Source of the DNA: Guillardia theta CCMP2712
Lineage: Eukaryota; Cryptophyceae; Pyrenomonadales; Geminigeraceae
Direction of reading: 5' to 3'
Assembly: GCF_000315625.1 (NCBI RefSeq)
Contig: NW_005434589.1
Span: 344,156-372,491 of the forward strand
Length of the DNA stretch: 28,336 nucleotides
Shown here: positions 1-8,481 of the stretch, piece by piece
Layout of the letters: every line of letters starts with the position of its first letter
How positions within the stretch are numbered: the first letter of the stretch is position 1
Position numbers and translations under genes: made by a program
Notes under the pieces: generated by a model
Told to the model about the DNA's origin: nothing
Database searches by the model: none
Seen by the model: only the letters and a program-made list of their open reading frames with translations

Positions 1-1363
1 GTTGGACCCTGTGTGCCTTGGCAGTCCCAGGGACTTGTGCTTGGTACGAGATTGCTCGATGGATGGTAGTCACTGTTCGGATCGCCCTCTCTGCTCGACC
101 GTTGGCAGCACTTGTGTAGTCCGGGGTAAAATTCCAGATGATCCCCTTCATCTTCACGAATGACTGCAACTGGAGGTTTGCAAACTCCGAGCCGTTGTCA
201 CTCACTACTGTTATGACTGCTGGTCGACCTGAGCGTTCTTCCTGCAAGATCAAACTCTGCATGACTTCCTTAGTTTCGCCTTTTGACGTCAATGGAATCG
301 TTATAATAAATCCACTGTAGGCATCGACCACGACCAAGAAGTAACGAAATCTTCCTGGCTCCGAGACTGTCCCCATGTCTTTCAAATCCACATTCCACTG
401 GCTATTAATCCTTTCGGCTCTTTCTTGTCGGTAGCCGCCTTGGGTTTTGATAGGTAGCTTTGAGAATTTGCTGGTTTGACAAACATGACAAGGACCTGCT
501 GTGCGATGGGTTGGACTGTATGTCACTTTGTTGTTCCCTTTTGCCAACATCCTTTGAACTCTGCCTGACGTATGCCCAAGTCTCCAGTGCCACAGAATGG
601 TTGGAATTGGGTTGAATGGGGAGGCTGGAATGTCCTTGTTGCTCAAGGATTTCAGTGATACCTTGTCTTCTTCAGCAGTGGAGGGCTCTGCTGCACACCT
701 AGTCAGTAGGGCCGCTGCCTCAGTATTACGGCTGCTTGACTGTGCTGCGATGACAAGTGAGTGTCGAGACTTATCAACTGCTGCTTTAAGCACATAGATT
801 CCCTCCCAAAGGTGTACAGGTAACAGTAAGTTATCTGGCATACGAACCCAAGATCCAGTTGACTTCCCAGACAGTTCCACAGTCGTCTCGTCTCCAAGAA
901 ATTGACTCATCGAACAGATGGTGAGCGGAGTCTCTGCACATACCATTGCTGTAAGTACGAATGTATGTGCGATAGTAACATTTCCATTGCTTGTAATTGC
1001 ACATTGCACTCTCATTTCTCCTTCTTCCTCGCACGTAAATGTCTCCCCGCTGGCTGTGCTGACAACAGTGGCTTGTAGACTTTTACGCACATTCGTCAAT
1101 AGAGATCTGTCGCCGCAGAGACTGATATTAGCTCCGGTATCGAGTAACATATGGTGACAACCCGGTAAGTGTACGTTCAGGAACGCCTTAGCTCTGAGCA
1201 ATTTTTCGATATCAAGACAGACGTGCACCCTGCGCATAACTCGTCGTACATGAATGTCACCTGATTGAAATGGATTATCTGTATCTGAGGCTTCCTGACA
1301 AGACTCCACTAGGCCACATCGTCCACCGCCGATCGACCATCTGTCAGGTACAGGACCCTCCTC
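1..1363 (-). CDS. pol: Copia pol polyprotein (partial): protease, GAG-pre-integrase, integrase core
   Basis: The frame is open from 1363 to the left edge. Near 1128-1150 it carries the retropepsin motif LLDTGANIS, with the catalytic aspartate codon at 1139-1141. At about 480-600 lies the zinc-binding pre-integrase segment (WHWRLGH, then CHVCQ). The integrase catalytic core follows: first acidic residue in NVDLKDMGTV (about 384), second in VVSDNGSEF (about 195), and the glutamate in AANGRAERAIR (about 95). All three catalytic positions are present and the frame has no internal stop, so this part looks intact. The protein would cleave the polyprotein and insert the cDNA copy. The first in-frame ATG is only near 1235, inside the coding domain, so translation must enter from the upstream frame, presumably by a -1 shift or a splice between 1363 and 1309. 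Reverse transcriptase and RNase H should lie beyond the edge. Confidence 0.88.
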
Positions 1364-2235
1364 TCATTTGCATGAGGAGCGGCTTGCCTCCGCGGTACTT
1401 CTGTCCGGCTGGAATGATCAGGAGCAAGTCTCTCCATCAGTCGGTCTGTCAAAATATCGAGTTTTTCCTCCAGCAAGGCAACACGACTGTTGTCATACAT
1501 ACGAGTCCCGGGATCGTGCCTCATGCCCCTAGTCGCATGTCCAGGCCCGTGTCCCCTCTGTCTCCTTCTTTGCCACGAATCTCCCGAGCTGCCCGCAGTG
1601 CCGCCTGCTGCTCGTCCTACAACCGAGTCCTCCTGCTCTTCGTCAGATTGCACCCGAGGCTGGTGATCATCACGGTGCGGGATCAGAGGGCCCGTCCAGT
1701 GCTCTCGTCGTCCTCTGCGACCTGGTTGCATCCGCCCTCGTCCCCCACGATTGGCTCCCTTCCCTCTTGGATTGAAGCGACCTCTCCCATCGTGTTGCCT
1801 GTATGATGGAGCTCCTTCGCAGCTGCCGTTGCCTTCTTCTCGCGTCTGCAACGCTTGCTGTTCTTGCGATCTGCCGCGTGAGGGATTTCGCCATTGTCCT
1901 CGCCGATGAGTGTTACCATGGGCCTGCCAGGGAGAATGATCAGGGGCTTGTTGCTGATCATACGACTGCGAGTCACGCCATCCTCCGCCGCGCGAGTCCG
2001 AACCACGATGTCTCCCATGCTGGAATCCTCGTCCCGGTACATCGTTATTCCTGCCATGTCGAGCACCACTTGATCCTGGCTCTGACGATGGATGATCGGA
2101 ATGTTTGGTGGCCCCTATTTGAGCATGGCCCAAGTTGGCTGTCTTATGATGACGCAGTGTAGGCCCTTCATATTCAAGTTCGCGCCTTGTGCTCGGCGTA
2201 GATATTAGAAATTCTGCGCTGAACTTCCGACATGG
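1309..2235 (-). CDS. Gag C-terminal / nucleocapsid-like, Arg-Gly-rich ORF of the Copia element
   Basis: The frame is open from 2235 to a TAG at 1309. It is rich in Arg, Gly, Gln, Ser and His, with RGG-type runs such as NRGGRGRMQPGRRGRR in the middle. A short charged helix-like stretch (LLEEKLDILTDRLMERL) lies near the end. Such basic, Gly/Arg-rich segments are common in Gag RNA-binding regions, and no CCHC zinc knuckle is visible. It overlaps the upstream Gag ORF by 62 nt in another frame and the downstream pol frame by 55 nt, also in another frame. There is no convincing start codon at its head (only TTG near 2133), which fits expression as a continuation of the upstream ORF. The function is inferred from position and composition, not from a recognised domain. 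Confidence 0.55.
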   Translation of the reverse strand, partial: PCRKFSAEFLISTPSTRRELEYEGPTLRHHKTANLGHAQIGATKHSDHPSSEPGSSGARHGRNNDVPGRGFQHGRHRGSDSRGGGWRDSQSYDQQQAPDHSPWQAHGNTHRRGQWRNPSRGRSQEQQALQTREEGNGSCEGAPSYRQHDGRGRFNPRGKGANRGGRGRMQPGRRGRREHWTGPLIPHRDDHQPRVQSDEEQEDSVVGRAAGGTAGSSGDSWQRRRQRGHGPGHATRGMRHDPGTRMYDNSRVALLEEKLDILTDRLMERLAPDHSSRTEVPRRQAAPHANERRVLYLTDGRSAVDDVA

Positions 2236-3706
2236 TTATCAATCTTCCCTCAGCAGCCTGTATCCTCCCCAAGAAAGATACTTCGTCGATCTTCGACGTC
2301 TTACATTTGCCCAGAAGACTCCGCACTAATTCCTTTTCCAAGTCAACAACTTCTTGAGTGCCACCCGTCGAGATTGCTTCTTTCCTTTTCAACTGCTTGA
2401 GGAGGGAGCAAACCTCTAGGGGGATGTCAAGCAGTTTCTCGAAGTCATCAACTTCAGCCTCCGAGACTAGACTCTTGACGCGGTCAATCAGATTTCTCGG
2501 TGCTGTACGGTTCCTGAATTGAAGTGATATCCAATATTTCACATAAGAGAATCCGAGGTATCCAGACAGAGGATAATCTTCTTGCCCCGACAGTCGTAAT
2601 GCTCTAGGAAAGATCTCCGTCAGTCGATTTTTGAAGAACTGATTGATTTCTTCCGTAATCTCCATCACGTCTTTGTATAGGACCGCAATGCCCTGTACTG
2701 TTTTATCATTTGTCAAATCCCAAGGTAGTCTCTGCCTCAGTCTTGCCCTTCTGCTTTCCCCGCTAGCAGTGACTTCTGCATCGATTAACCACTGGTAGTT
2801 TTCTTGGTCATCAGGCTCCTGTGACTCCTCCTGGAACTCGTCGAAACGTCTCTTCAGATCGGTTACAGTTGCCTCTACTCGCTTGATGGACTTGAACGGC
2901 CAGTTTTTCCTGAGAAAAACTCCCACGACGATTCCTTTCCATTCGATTGTCGTGTAAAACTTTCCTTCGTCATCATCGAAATCTACATGCTCTTCCCAAG
3001 ACGTAAGACTCTTTTCCAGCCTGGAACCCAAGTTTACACCGTCTTCTTCGGTGATCGGGAACAATGACAAGATATTCATGAACACGTCTCGTAGTCCTGG
3101 CCTGACTCGTTCGAGAGTTGTGAAAAACGGATTGAGCGTACCCCACATTTCCTCCTCCGTCTTAAAAACACTGTTGCCCGAATTGTCTTTCAGCTTAGTC
3201 AAATCGATGCTTGTTTTTGAGAACGCTTCATGAATTTCCATTGCCATTTTGATATCAGAACCCATGTACTCTCCAACTGATGTCACTCCGAATGTGAGAG
3301 TAAGAGTCCACTGGTTGCCGTGATACAAGGTTTCTCGAGAAATAGAATATCTAGGCACTGATATTCTAAAAATTTTAGAATATGTTGAAGTTCCCAGTAA
3401 CCTTCTCTCCACAGACGGTGACACAGTCACAGTAGCAGTGACACTCGAAGTAGACAGTGATAGCACCGACTGCAAGTTTCTGTAGCAGTGGTAATAGATA
3501 TCACGAATGGATGGCCGCGCAGGAAAGATATCAGGATACAGAGAACAAACGGAGGTGATAAGAGATTGGTATGGATGGTCAAGCTTGTTTACTTCAAGCA
3601 ATCCAGTCTCACAGAGACTATACACCTCGTTCTCCTTTCCCTGTCCTGCAAATGCGTGCGGCCCTTCTTCCTCTTCCTCGGTCCCTAAAATAGGGGCTGC
3701 CCGGTC
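2174..3706 (-). CDS. Gag-like ORF of the Copia element (long, unrecognised)
   Basis: The frame is open from 3706 to a TGA at 2174, about 510 codons. It is acidic and helix-rich, with hydrophobic patches such as NPFFTTLERVRPGLRDVF and IPLEVCSLLKQLKRKEA. I do not recognise a named domain. Its place between the presumed Gag start and the Arg/Gly-rich ORF suggests the capsid part of Gag. The first GTG in frame is at 3625 and no good ATG lies at the head. The preceding ORF (4131-3685) ends 22 nt into this frame, so the protein is probably continuous with it through a -1 shift, a small indel or a splice. The length without stops argues that it was under coding constraint until recently. Confidence 0.6.
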   Translation of the reverse strand, partial: DRAAPILGTEEEEEGPHAFAGQGKENEVYSLCETGLLEVNKLDHPYQSLITSVCSLYPDIFPARPSIRDIYYHCYRNLQSVLSLSTSSVTATVTVSPSVERRLLGTSTYSKIFRISVPRYSISRETLYHGNQWTLTLTFGVTSVGEYMGSDIKMAMEIHEAFSKTSIDLTKLKDNSGNSVFKTEEEMWGTLNPFFTTLERVRPGLRDVFMNILSLFPITEEDGVNLGSRLEKSLTSWEEHVDFDDDEGKFYTTIEWKGIVVGVFLRKNWPFKSIKRVEATVTDLKRRFDEFQEESQEPDDQENYQWLIDAEVTASGESRRARLRQRLPWDLTNDKTVQGIAVLYKDVMEITEEINQFFKNRLTEIFPRALRLSGQEDYPLSGYLGFSYVKYWISLQFRNRTAPRNLIDRVKSLVSEAEVDDFEKLLDIPLEVCSLLKQLKRKEAISTGGTQEVVDLEKELVRSLLGKCKTSKIDEVSFLGRIQAAEGRLITMSEVQRRISNIYAEHKART

Positions 3707-4131
3707 CTAGGAACTACCACTACCGGTACTCTACGCTTCTTATCTGCGATATGATTCTTCGACCGGTCCGAGGCCTGGTTCCGTACCTTGAGGGTCCCCT
3801 GAGAAAGAGTCATAGGCTTGACATGACGAGGTCTTCGATTCTCATCCAACGCTCTCTGTGAAGTTGACGTAGCTGCTCCCTTGACCTTGACAGGTCCTGT
3901 GTCTCCGTAGGAGCATGCTTGGAGGTGGTCTCGTGCATTCCTTGTATGTCCTCCGCTAAGATGATCATGATAGTACTGTCTTCTTTGATCAGACCCCTTG
4001 TTCTCCCATGTCCATGACTTCAGGGGTGATACTTCCAATCTCCCCTTGAGCGTAGCCGTATCCTGCCACCGTGTCATCTGCTGTCCTGTCGTGGACTGAT
4101 ATAAGCTGACTCGCTTATCTCCTGCTGCCAT
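3685..4131 (-). CDS. Probable Gag N-terminal ORF of the Copia element
   Basis: This 148-residue ORF starts at an ATG in good context (GTGG before, G after) at 4131 and ends with TAG at 3685. It starts MAAGDKRVSLYQSTTGQQM and is basic and polar overall, with no recognisable domain. Its 3' end overlaps the next frame by 22 nt (3706-3685), and the stop lies just after a CCCCTATTTT stretch. As the first good ATG upstream of the long Gag-like frame on the same strand, it is the natural start of the element's coding region. An unrelated host ORF is possible but less likely, given the tight overlap and matching orientation. Confidence 0.5.
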   Translation of the reverse strand: MAAGDKRVSLYQSTTGQQMTRWQDTATLKGRLEVSPLKSWTWENKGSDQRRQYYHDHLSGGHTRNARDHLQACSYGDTGPVKVKGAATSTSQRALDENRRPRHVKPMTLSQGTLKVRNQASDRSKNHIADKKRRVPVVVVPRTGQPLF

Positions 4132-4709
4132 CCACGAGTCCTAAGTTCTTGCTGTCTTCTTCATGATTCTCCTACGTCGCCCTTATTGTAGCTGTTGCTG
4201 TCCTCTCCAGGGACGCATTCCGAGGCTCTAAGCATCTGTGCACTTGAGCCACGTCGATTACTTGGCATTGTCTGAGGTGAAGCTTCCTCCTATAAGGTGC
4301 TTCAACAAGCCATAGCTTGACCCTTTGAAAGTCGTATTTCTGAACACGAAGGAGAGACCAGTGCTGAGCGCGTTTATCTTAACAATTCTCTTCGAAGGAA
4401 ATACGGGTCCATTGGTTTTTTGTAGAAAAGTTGATATCTTCATCGATCTGTTGACGATCAACAACATAGGTCAAAGCATAGAGAGACTGTTTGAATTTTG
4501 CGCTCACTGCCATTTTGTGATGTTCGTGGGTAGAGTTGGGGGTGGTCGATAGGGGTACTGTAGTATGTTGATATGGGGGTACTGTAATAGGGGTACCTAT
4601 TTATAACTCATATTATAAAACACGTCATTGACTCATGAGCTAATATGAGGGGTACTTAGGCTTGCAAAGAGGGGGTGGTTATGCGAACACGGGTGGCAGA
4701 GATTACTAT
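4132..4709. other. Non-coding stretch upstream of the Copia Gag start
   Basis: There is no credible gene here. For the minus-strand element it would be 5' leader and possibly the 5' LTR, but I could not place TG...CA ends or a tRNA primer-binding site. From about 4545 the sequence holds repeated GGGGTACTGTA/GGGGTACC words, which share the GGTAC core of the tandem array that follows. Small ORFs at 4258-4467 (minus) and 4325-4552 (plus) lie opposite one another and show no domain. Confidence 0.5.
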
Positions 4710-5060
4710 AGTAACTACCGGGTACTACCACTCCACCTGTAGTGTCAGGTTTATGTACCCCCTATACCCCCTGTCTGTCCCGTATTTTCATTAGTAACCA
4801 CCGGGTACTCCCCCTCCACCTGTGATGTCAGGTTTATGTACCCCCTGTACCCCCTGACTGTACCATATTTTCATTAGTAACCACCGGGTACTCCCACTCC
4901 ACCTGTAATGTCAGGTTTATGTACCCCCAGTACCCCCTGTCTGTACCATATTTTCATAGTAACCACCGGGTACTCCCACTCCACCTGTAATGTCAGGTTT
5001 ATGTACCCCCAGTACCCCCTGTCTGTACCATATTTTCATTAGTAACCACCGGGTACTACC
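4710..5060. repeat. Tandem array of about 83-bp units (4 copies plus partial)
   Basis: The units start at 4710, 4793, 4876 and 4958 (83, 83, 82 and 83 bp), and a fifth starts at 5041 and breaks off near 5060. Each unit begins AGTAACYACCGGGTACT, has a middle CCACCTGTAATGTCAGG and a C-rich half with two GTACCCCC blocks, and ends TATTTTCATT. The last two full copies are the most alike, the first the most diverged. The array sits directly upstream of the small plus-strand ORF at 5134. Confidence 0.93.
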
Positions 5061-5133
5061 CCATTTCAGTCAACCCTAAAGCCTCAACCCAGCTGGAGAC
5101 TAATAGACCGAAATAGATACAGTAACGACAACC

Positions 5134-5439
5134 ATGAACACCAACGGCCACTTCAACAACGCCATTAGCACTTTCCTTAAAGAGCTCAATGAGTTTGACG
5201 AGGAGAAATACGCCGGACGGCATCGTCGGGCCTCATTGCACACCATCAGGTCCGTGTGGAATTGCTTTAAGGATGACCAGAAGCTTCACCACTGGTATCT
5301 CCTCTACGTTCTTCAACCCGCGCGCCGCGGGTTGCTTTTCCGGCCGGGCGCTCATAGGAAAAATTGGCAATATTTTTTTTTTTTCGAAGGGCCTGAAGGG
5401 TCCCTTCATTTCATGCCATATGGGAGTACCCTACTTTGA
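5134..5439 (+). CDS. Small hypothetical protein or gene remnant
   Basis: A 101-residue ORF starts 73 bp after the tandem array in good context (CAACCATGA). The first 60 or so residues look protein-like: a polar N-terminus (MNTNGHFNNAISTFLKELN), then charged and aromatic residues ending near KLHHWYLLYV. From about 5317 the DNA changes abruptly to a GC-rich, partly palindromic block, a T tract and unrelated sequence, so the last 40 residues are probably not native. It may be the truncated 5' end of a gene, or a first exon whose donor I could not identify. No domain is recognised. Confidence 0.3.
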   Translation: MNTNGHFNNAISTFLKELNEFDEEKYAGRHRRASLHTIRSVWNCFKDDQKLHHWYLLYVLQPARRGLLFRPGAHRKNWQYFFFFEGPEGSLHFMPYGSTLL

Positions 5440-6751
5440 GGAGGCGTGTGGGAGGGTACTCGCTCTTAGGAAAATCGTTGCTGCGCAGGGCCAAAGAGGG
5501 GTAGGGTGATTTGAATTTGGTTGCTTGGACACCTCACCACGCCAAACCAAAGTAAAAGTACGAATTTTAGAAGTATCTGTGGTACCAACTTAATATTGCA
5601 GCGTTTATATGGTACAAAACGAGGGCCAAACTGGTCGGAACTTCGACTTCCGAGAACCCCTCCGTTTGACTTTCGTTGGGGGGTGGGGTGGGTACGGAGC
5701 CCTCAACTACCCACCTTTGAAACAGTTTGAAACTCTGTGATAGGGGGTGGGGGGTAGCCCCCTTTTCTCATTCCCCAAGCCCCCTCTCCCTGGACGAGCA
5801 AGAGGCGATGAAATGGTGCCTTCCTGACTCGCGAGGATGAACCTTGATATTGAGAGACTTCGAATCCAACCCAACTGAGATAGGAATGAGATGGAGATCT
5901 CATATCATACCTGTAAGATATGATCGAGCTTCTTACTCAACTCTGCAGGTTGGGCCAAGGTTTGAATCATCCATCGTGTACTGGAATATGCACCCTAGGT
6001 TCAAACAATCCGCGAGTGTGCTTGCAAATATTCTTCGAAGACAAGATGAAATTTTCATGAACAGCTAAGCAACTAATAATAGATTCACCATTGAACAGAA
6101 TCAACTCTGATTGACCCTTCTTTCAAATTGCCGTAGGTTGCACGTTGAGCACAAATGCATGATTTGTGAGAAATTTGTATCAAAATTTGTACTTTAAGCG
6201 ACTTTGCTGTCTAGATATGTGTTCTCATGTCATCACTCACTTTGAATTCTTCTAGTCTTACGTTCAGGATTCATGCACCTCACTTTTCTATTGAGAAAGC
6301 TTTACATGCTCAACCGTTCAATGATGCATGAAGAGACGTTTGCACAAAGGATTTCTTTACCTGCCAGGATAGATGACTTTAAATAATCGTTGTTGATCAT
6401 GAATCACTATATCCATGATCAAGTGCATTGACAATCGCATTTCCATGTTTCATGACCTTGGATGATGTTTCTGCACTGCAACTTCTTCCTCTGTCATGAC
6501 ATTTCCATAACGCTGCAGAAACCGAGTTAGAAATGAAACAATGTGCAGATGAATCTGATATCAATAAATGAGATGTTCTTCGAATCAATCCTGCCTTGTT
6601 TGGACAGTTCGCAATGCTACCATGCAACAGTAGAGTTGTTGTCGCATTTGGCTGTACAGAGGGGTGCCTTGTTCAACAGAACAAGCACTCGATGATTGTA
6701 AACGAACCGCAAACACTGTGAATCAATAAACAGAATTCCACATTCAGGTGA
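5440..6751. other. Gene-poor stretch
   Basis: I see no supportable gene. Positions 5640-5790 are G/C-rich on one strand (runs such as GGGGGGTGGGGTGGGT near 5678 and GGGGGTGGGGGGTAGCCCCC near 5743). From about 5830 the DNA becomes AT-rich with many short direct words but no long repeat. Short ORFs at 5521, 5844 and 6397 have no protein-like features. Confidence 0.5.
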
Positions 6752-7294
6752 TCATATCTTTATTACAAGCGTTTCAATCTGGCTGGTATCGTCACGAAGC
6801 TCCATCAACAGGGACTGCGACACACCCGGACCCTTGTTCCTCAGCATGGCCCCACCAACCGACACATGGGCGACCTTTGGCTCCCTGGCCTCTCCACCCA
6901 CACCTGGAATGGGCTGGTTCTGGACTTCACGATGACACATCCCTACAACAGCAGCGGCAGCCCCGTCGGACTTTCTGCGCTCTCCGGCCCCGCCCAACAG
7001 AAGATTTCCGATCATCGCGCAAGTTATGGCACCCATCACCCGCCGAAGGCCTTTCTTCCCTTCACTGCAGGTACGGATGGTCTTCTTCATGCTGACGCTT
7101 TGCGGTTTCTCTGGTACCTGGCGGATCACCATGGAGCTACGCTGACAGCGGAGTGGGATGGATGCGCTCAGGAGGCGGTGTATGGGGACCCTGGCTTTCA
7201 TCGTTTGCGTGCTCGCCTGTTTCGGCAGTATCGCTCTCGTATGGGTCTTGCCGTCCTCCTCGCAGGGGCCTTGCGCTACTGCTCTTTGTCCTGA
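6752..7294 (+). pseudogene. Fragment of retroelement C-terminal endonuclease-like domain (5'-truncated)
   Basis: The frame is open from 6752 to the TAG at 7292-7294, with no start needed upstream. Motifs in order are MGDLWLPGLS (from 6866), GLVLDFTMTHPYNSS, then KAFLPFTAGTDGLLHADALR followed by FLWYLADH. This matches, from memory, the C-terminal region behind some non-LTR-type reverse transcriptases: a GD..(I/V)PG strand, a D-(F/V)-T-V-x-H-P strand, then F-(L/I)-P-(F/L)-A-x-(S/T)-x-G and a helical tail. That pattern resembles a PD-(D/E)XK nuclease fold. The same block occurs at 26782-27070 (plus) and 27776-28336 (minus). The reverse transcriptase itself is absent, as expected for a 5'-truncated retrocopy. 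The nuclease assignment is inference. Confidence 0.6.
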
Positions 7295-7569
7295 TCCTTG
7301 TTCCCCTGCTTGTCGTGCGTGCGGCCGTCGCTTGCGTGGTTGGAGTGCCGGTTTTCGCTGCCTCCTTCGTTTCCTAGTATTTTATTGAGGCGGGTTTGTA
7401 GGCTTTATCCTCCCCCTCCTTTGTTTGCTTCGGTTTGTCCTTCTTTTTCAGTCAAATAAAGAGTTTGCTTGTGGTTCGATGCGTCTTGAAGCGGCGAGGA
7501 CTATGGGACCCTTGACCAACCCTACAGAGCCGGAAAGAAGTGAGGCGATGAGAGAAACACGTCAGAGAG
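7295..7569. other. 3' tail of the retroelement fragment and spacer
   Basis: The tail is C/T-rich, continues from the endonuclease-like ORF and contains an AATAAA at 7455-7460. The rest leads into the start of the gene at 7570. No separate gene is visible. Confidence 0.4.
7455..7460 (+). terminator. Putative poly(A) signal AATAAA
   Basis: AATAAA lies 160 bp downstream of the endonuclease-like ORF and follows a T-rich stretch. It could end the retroelement transcript, but no A-tail is visible. Confidence 0.3.
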
Positions 7570-8290
7570 ATGGAGCAGGAGGAGAAGATGCAGATGAAAC
7601 ATGACGGCGAGGAAGACGAGGAATGTGCGAAGCTCCTTTCATCGGACCCTCAAAATGTCGACGCTCAGCCTGAGTACGCCATCGCACCGCCTTTCCTGCA
7701 GATCACCCCTTGCAACTTGTGTCAACTTGTCTTGTTTCCTTCTCCTCGTGATCACACAAGCAGCTTCTTGGTTCGTGGTACACCCGCAAGTAGCATGCAG
7801 GCAGAGCTTGTCGGGAGGGGCTGACAACCCGAACAAGATCTACAGAGACTCCGAGGTCGTGTCGGAAGAGGCCTGGAGGGATCTGATCCACACAGACATA
7901 TCCGACAAAATGATTCTACAAGACTCATCCGAATGCACTGATATAACTGATGGTGACCACTCGAATGATCAAGACTTGCAAGGAACCAAACAGGGAGGAC
8001 GACATGAACAGGTTATCGTCTTCCTTCATGCCATTGCAGGGCGTCACTTGTTGAGACAGATCAAGGAGCACTTGAAGCATCTTAAAGAAGTACATCTGAG
8101 AGACTTGCAGCAAGACTCCAACGCTGGGATGAGTCCAGGTGCATCGAAGAGGGAAAGGGTGAGGATGCGAGACACTGCGTCTACAAGGACTCGCCGTCAG
8201 GTTTTCTTGGCCAAGGATGATGTGGATGAAGTGCAAAGCTATGTTGAGGCATCTCGCAGGAAAATGATCGATACGGTCGGTTCCTTCTGA
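7570..8290 (+). CDS. Hypothetical protein, probably two exons
   Basis: An ATG at 7570 opens an acidic N-terminus (MEQEEKMQMKHDGEEDEE). That frame stops at 7824, while the next frame is open to the TGA at 8288-8290. An intron at 7721-7760 (40 nt, pyrimidine-rich before its AAG end) joins the two in phase, giving 226 residues. The donor GTCAAC is weak, so the exact junction is uncertain. The second half is charged and helical, with a likely amphipathic stretch LRQIKEHLKHLKEVHLRDLQ and a basic segment rich in Arg and Thr. I see no signal peptide or known domain. Splicing onward into the exons at 8482 and beyond is possible but not supported. Confidence 0.45.
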
Positions 8291-8481
8291 TATGTCTTGA
8301 ACGCATTCTCATGATTGAAAACTTGACACTGATGCAGCTCAGGAAAAACTCACCGGGGCTGCATCCAACCGGAAACAGGACCACTTCAAAGCTTGAGGTT
8401 GGGGTGTGAAGTTTGAAGAATCTGTGATGATTTTGATGACAGAAACTTCTGAACATCTCCTACGACATAGGCAGAGATACT

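Larger units (their letters stand above)
1..4131 (-). mobile_element. Copia-type LTR retrotransposon, 5' part, cut by window edge
   Basis: In minus-strand order this holds a Gag-like N-terminal ORF, a long Gag-like ORF, an Arg/Gly-rich ORF, then a pol frame with protease, GAG-pre-integrase and integrase. Protease before integrase, and integrase presumably before reverse transcriptase (off the edge), is the Copia/Ty1 order rather than Ty3. The coding frames alternate between two phases with overlaps of 22, 62 and 55 nt. Reading the whole set would need -1, +1 and -1 shifts, so the copy is either frameshifted by small indels or uses recoding or splicing. I could not find the LTR to the right of 4131 by eye. 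The integrase resembles that of the plus-strand copy at 18796. Confidence 0.85.

Noticed and set aside
1309-1363. Programmed -1 frameshift with a canonical slippery heptamer
   Set aside because: No X-XXY-YYZ heptamer is visible in the overlap, so only the frame relation is reported, not a recoding site.
1309-2162. Plus-strand ORFs at 1270-1806 and 1803-2162
   Set aside because: They lie opposite the minus-strand Gag/pol frames, have no domain and are shadows of the Arg/Gly-rich coding sequence.
4710-5060. Possible CRISPR array
   Set aside because: The repeats are contiguous 83-bp tandem units with no unique spacers, in a eukaryotic context.
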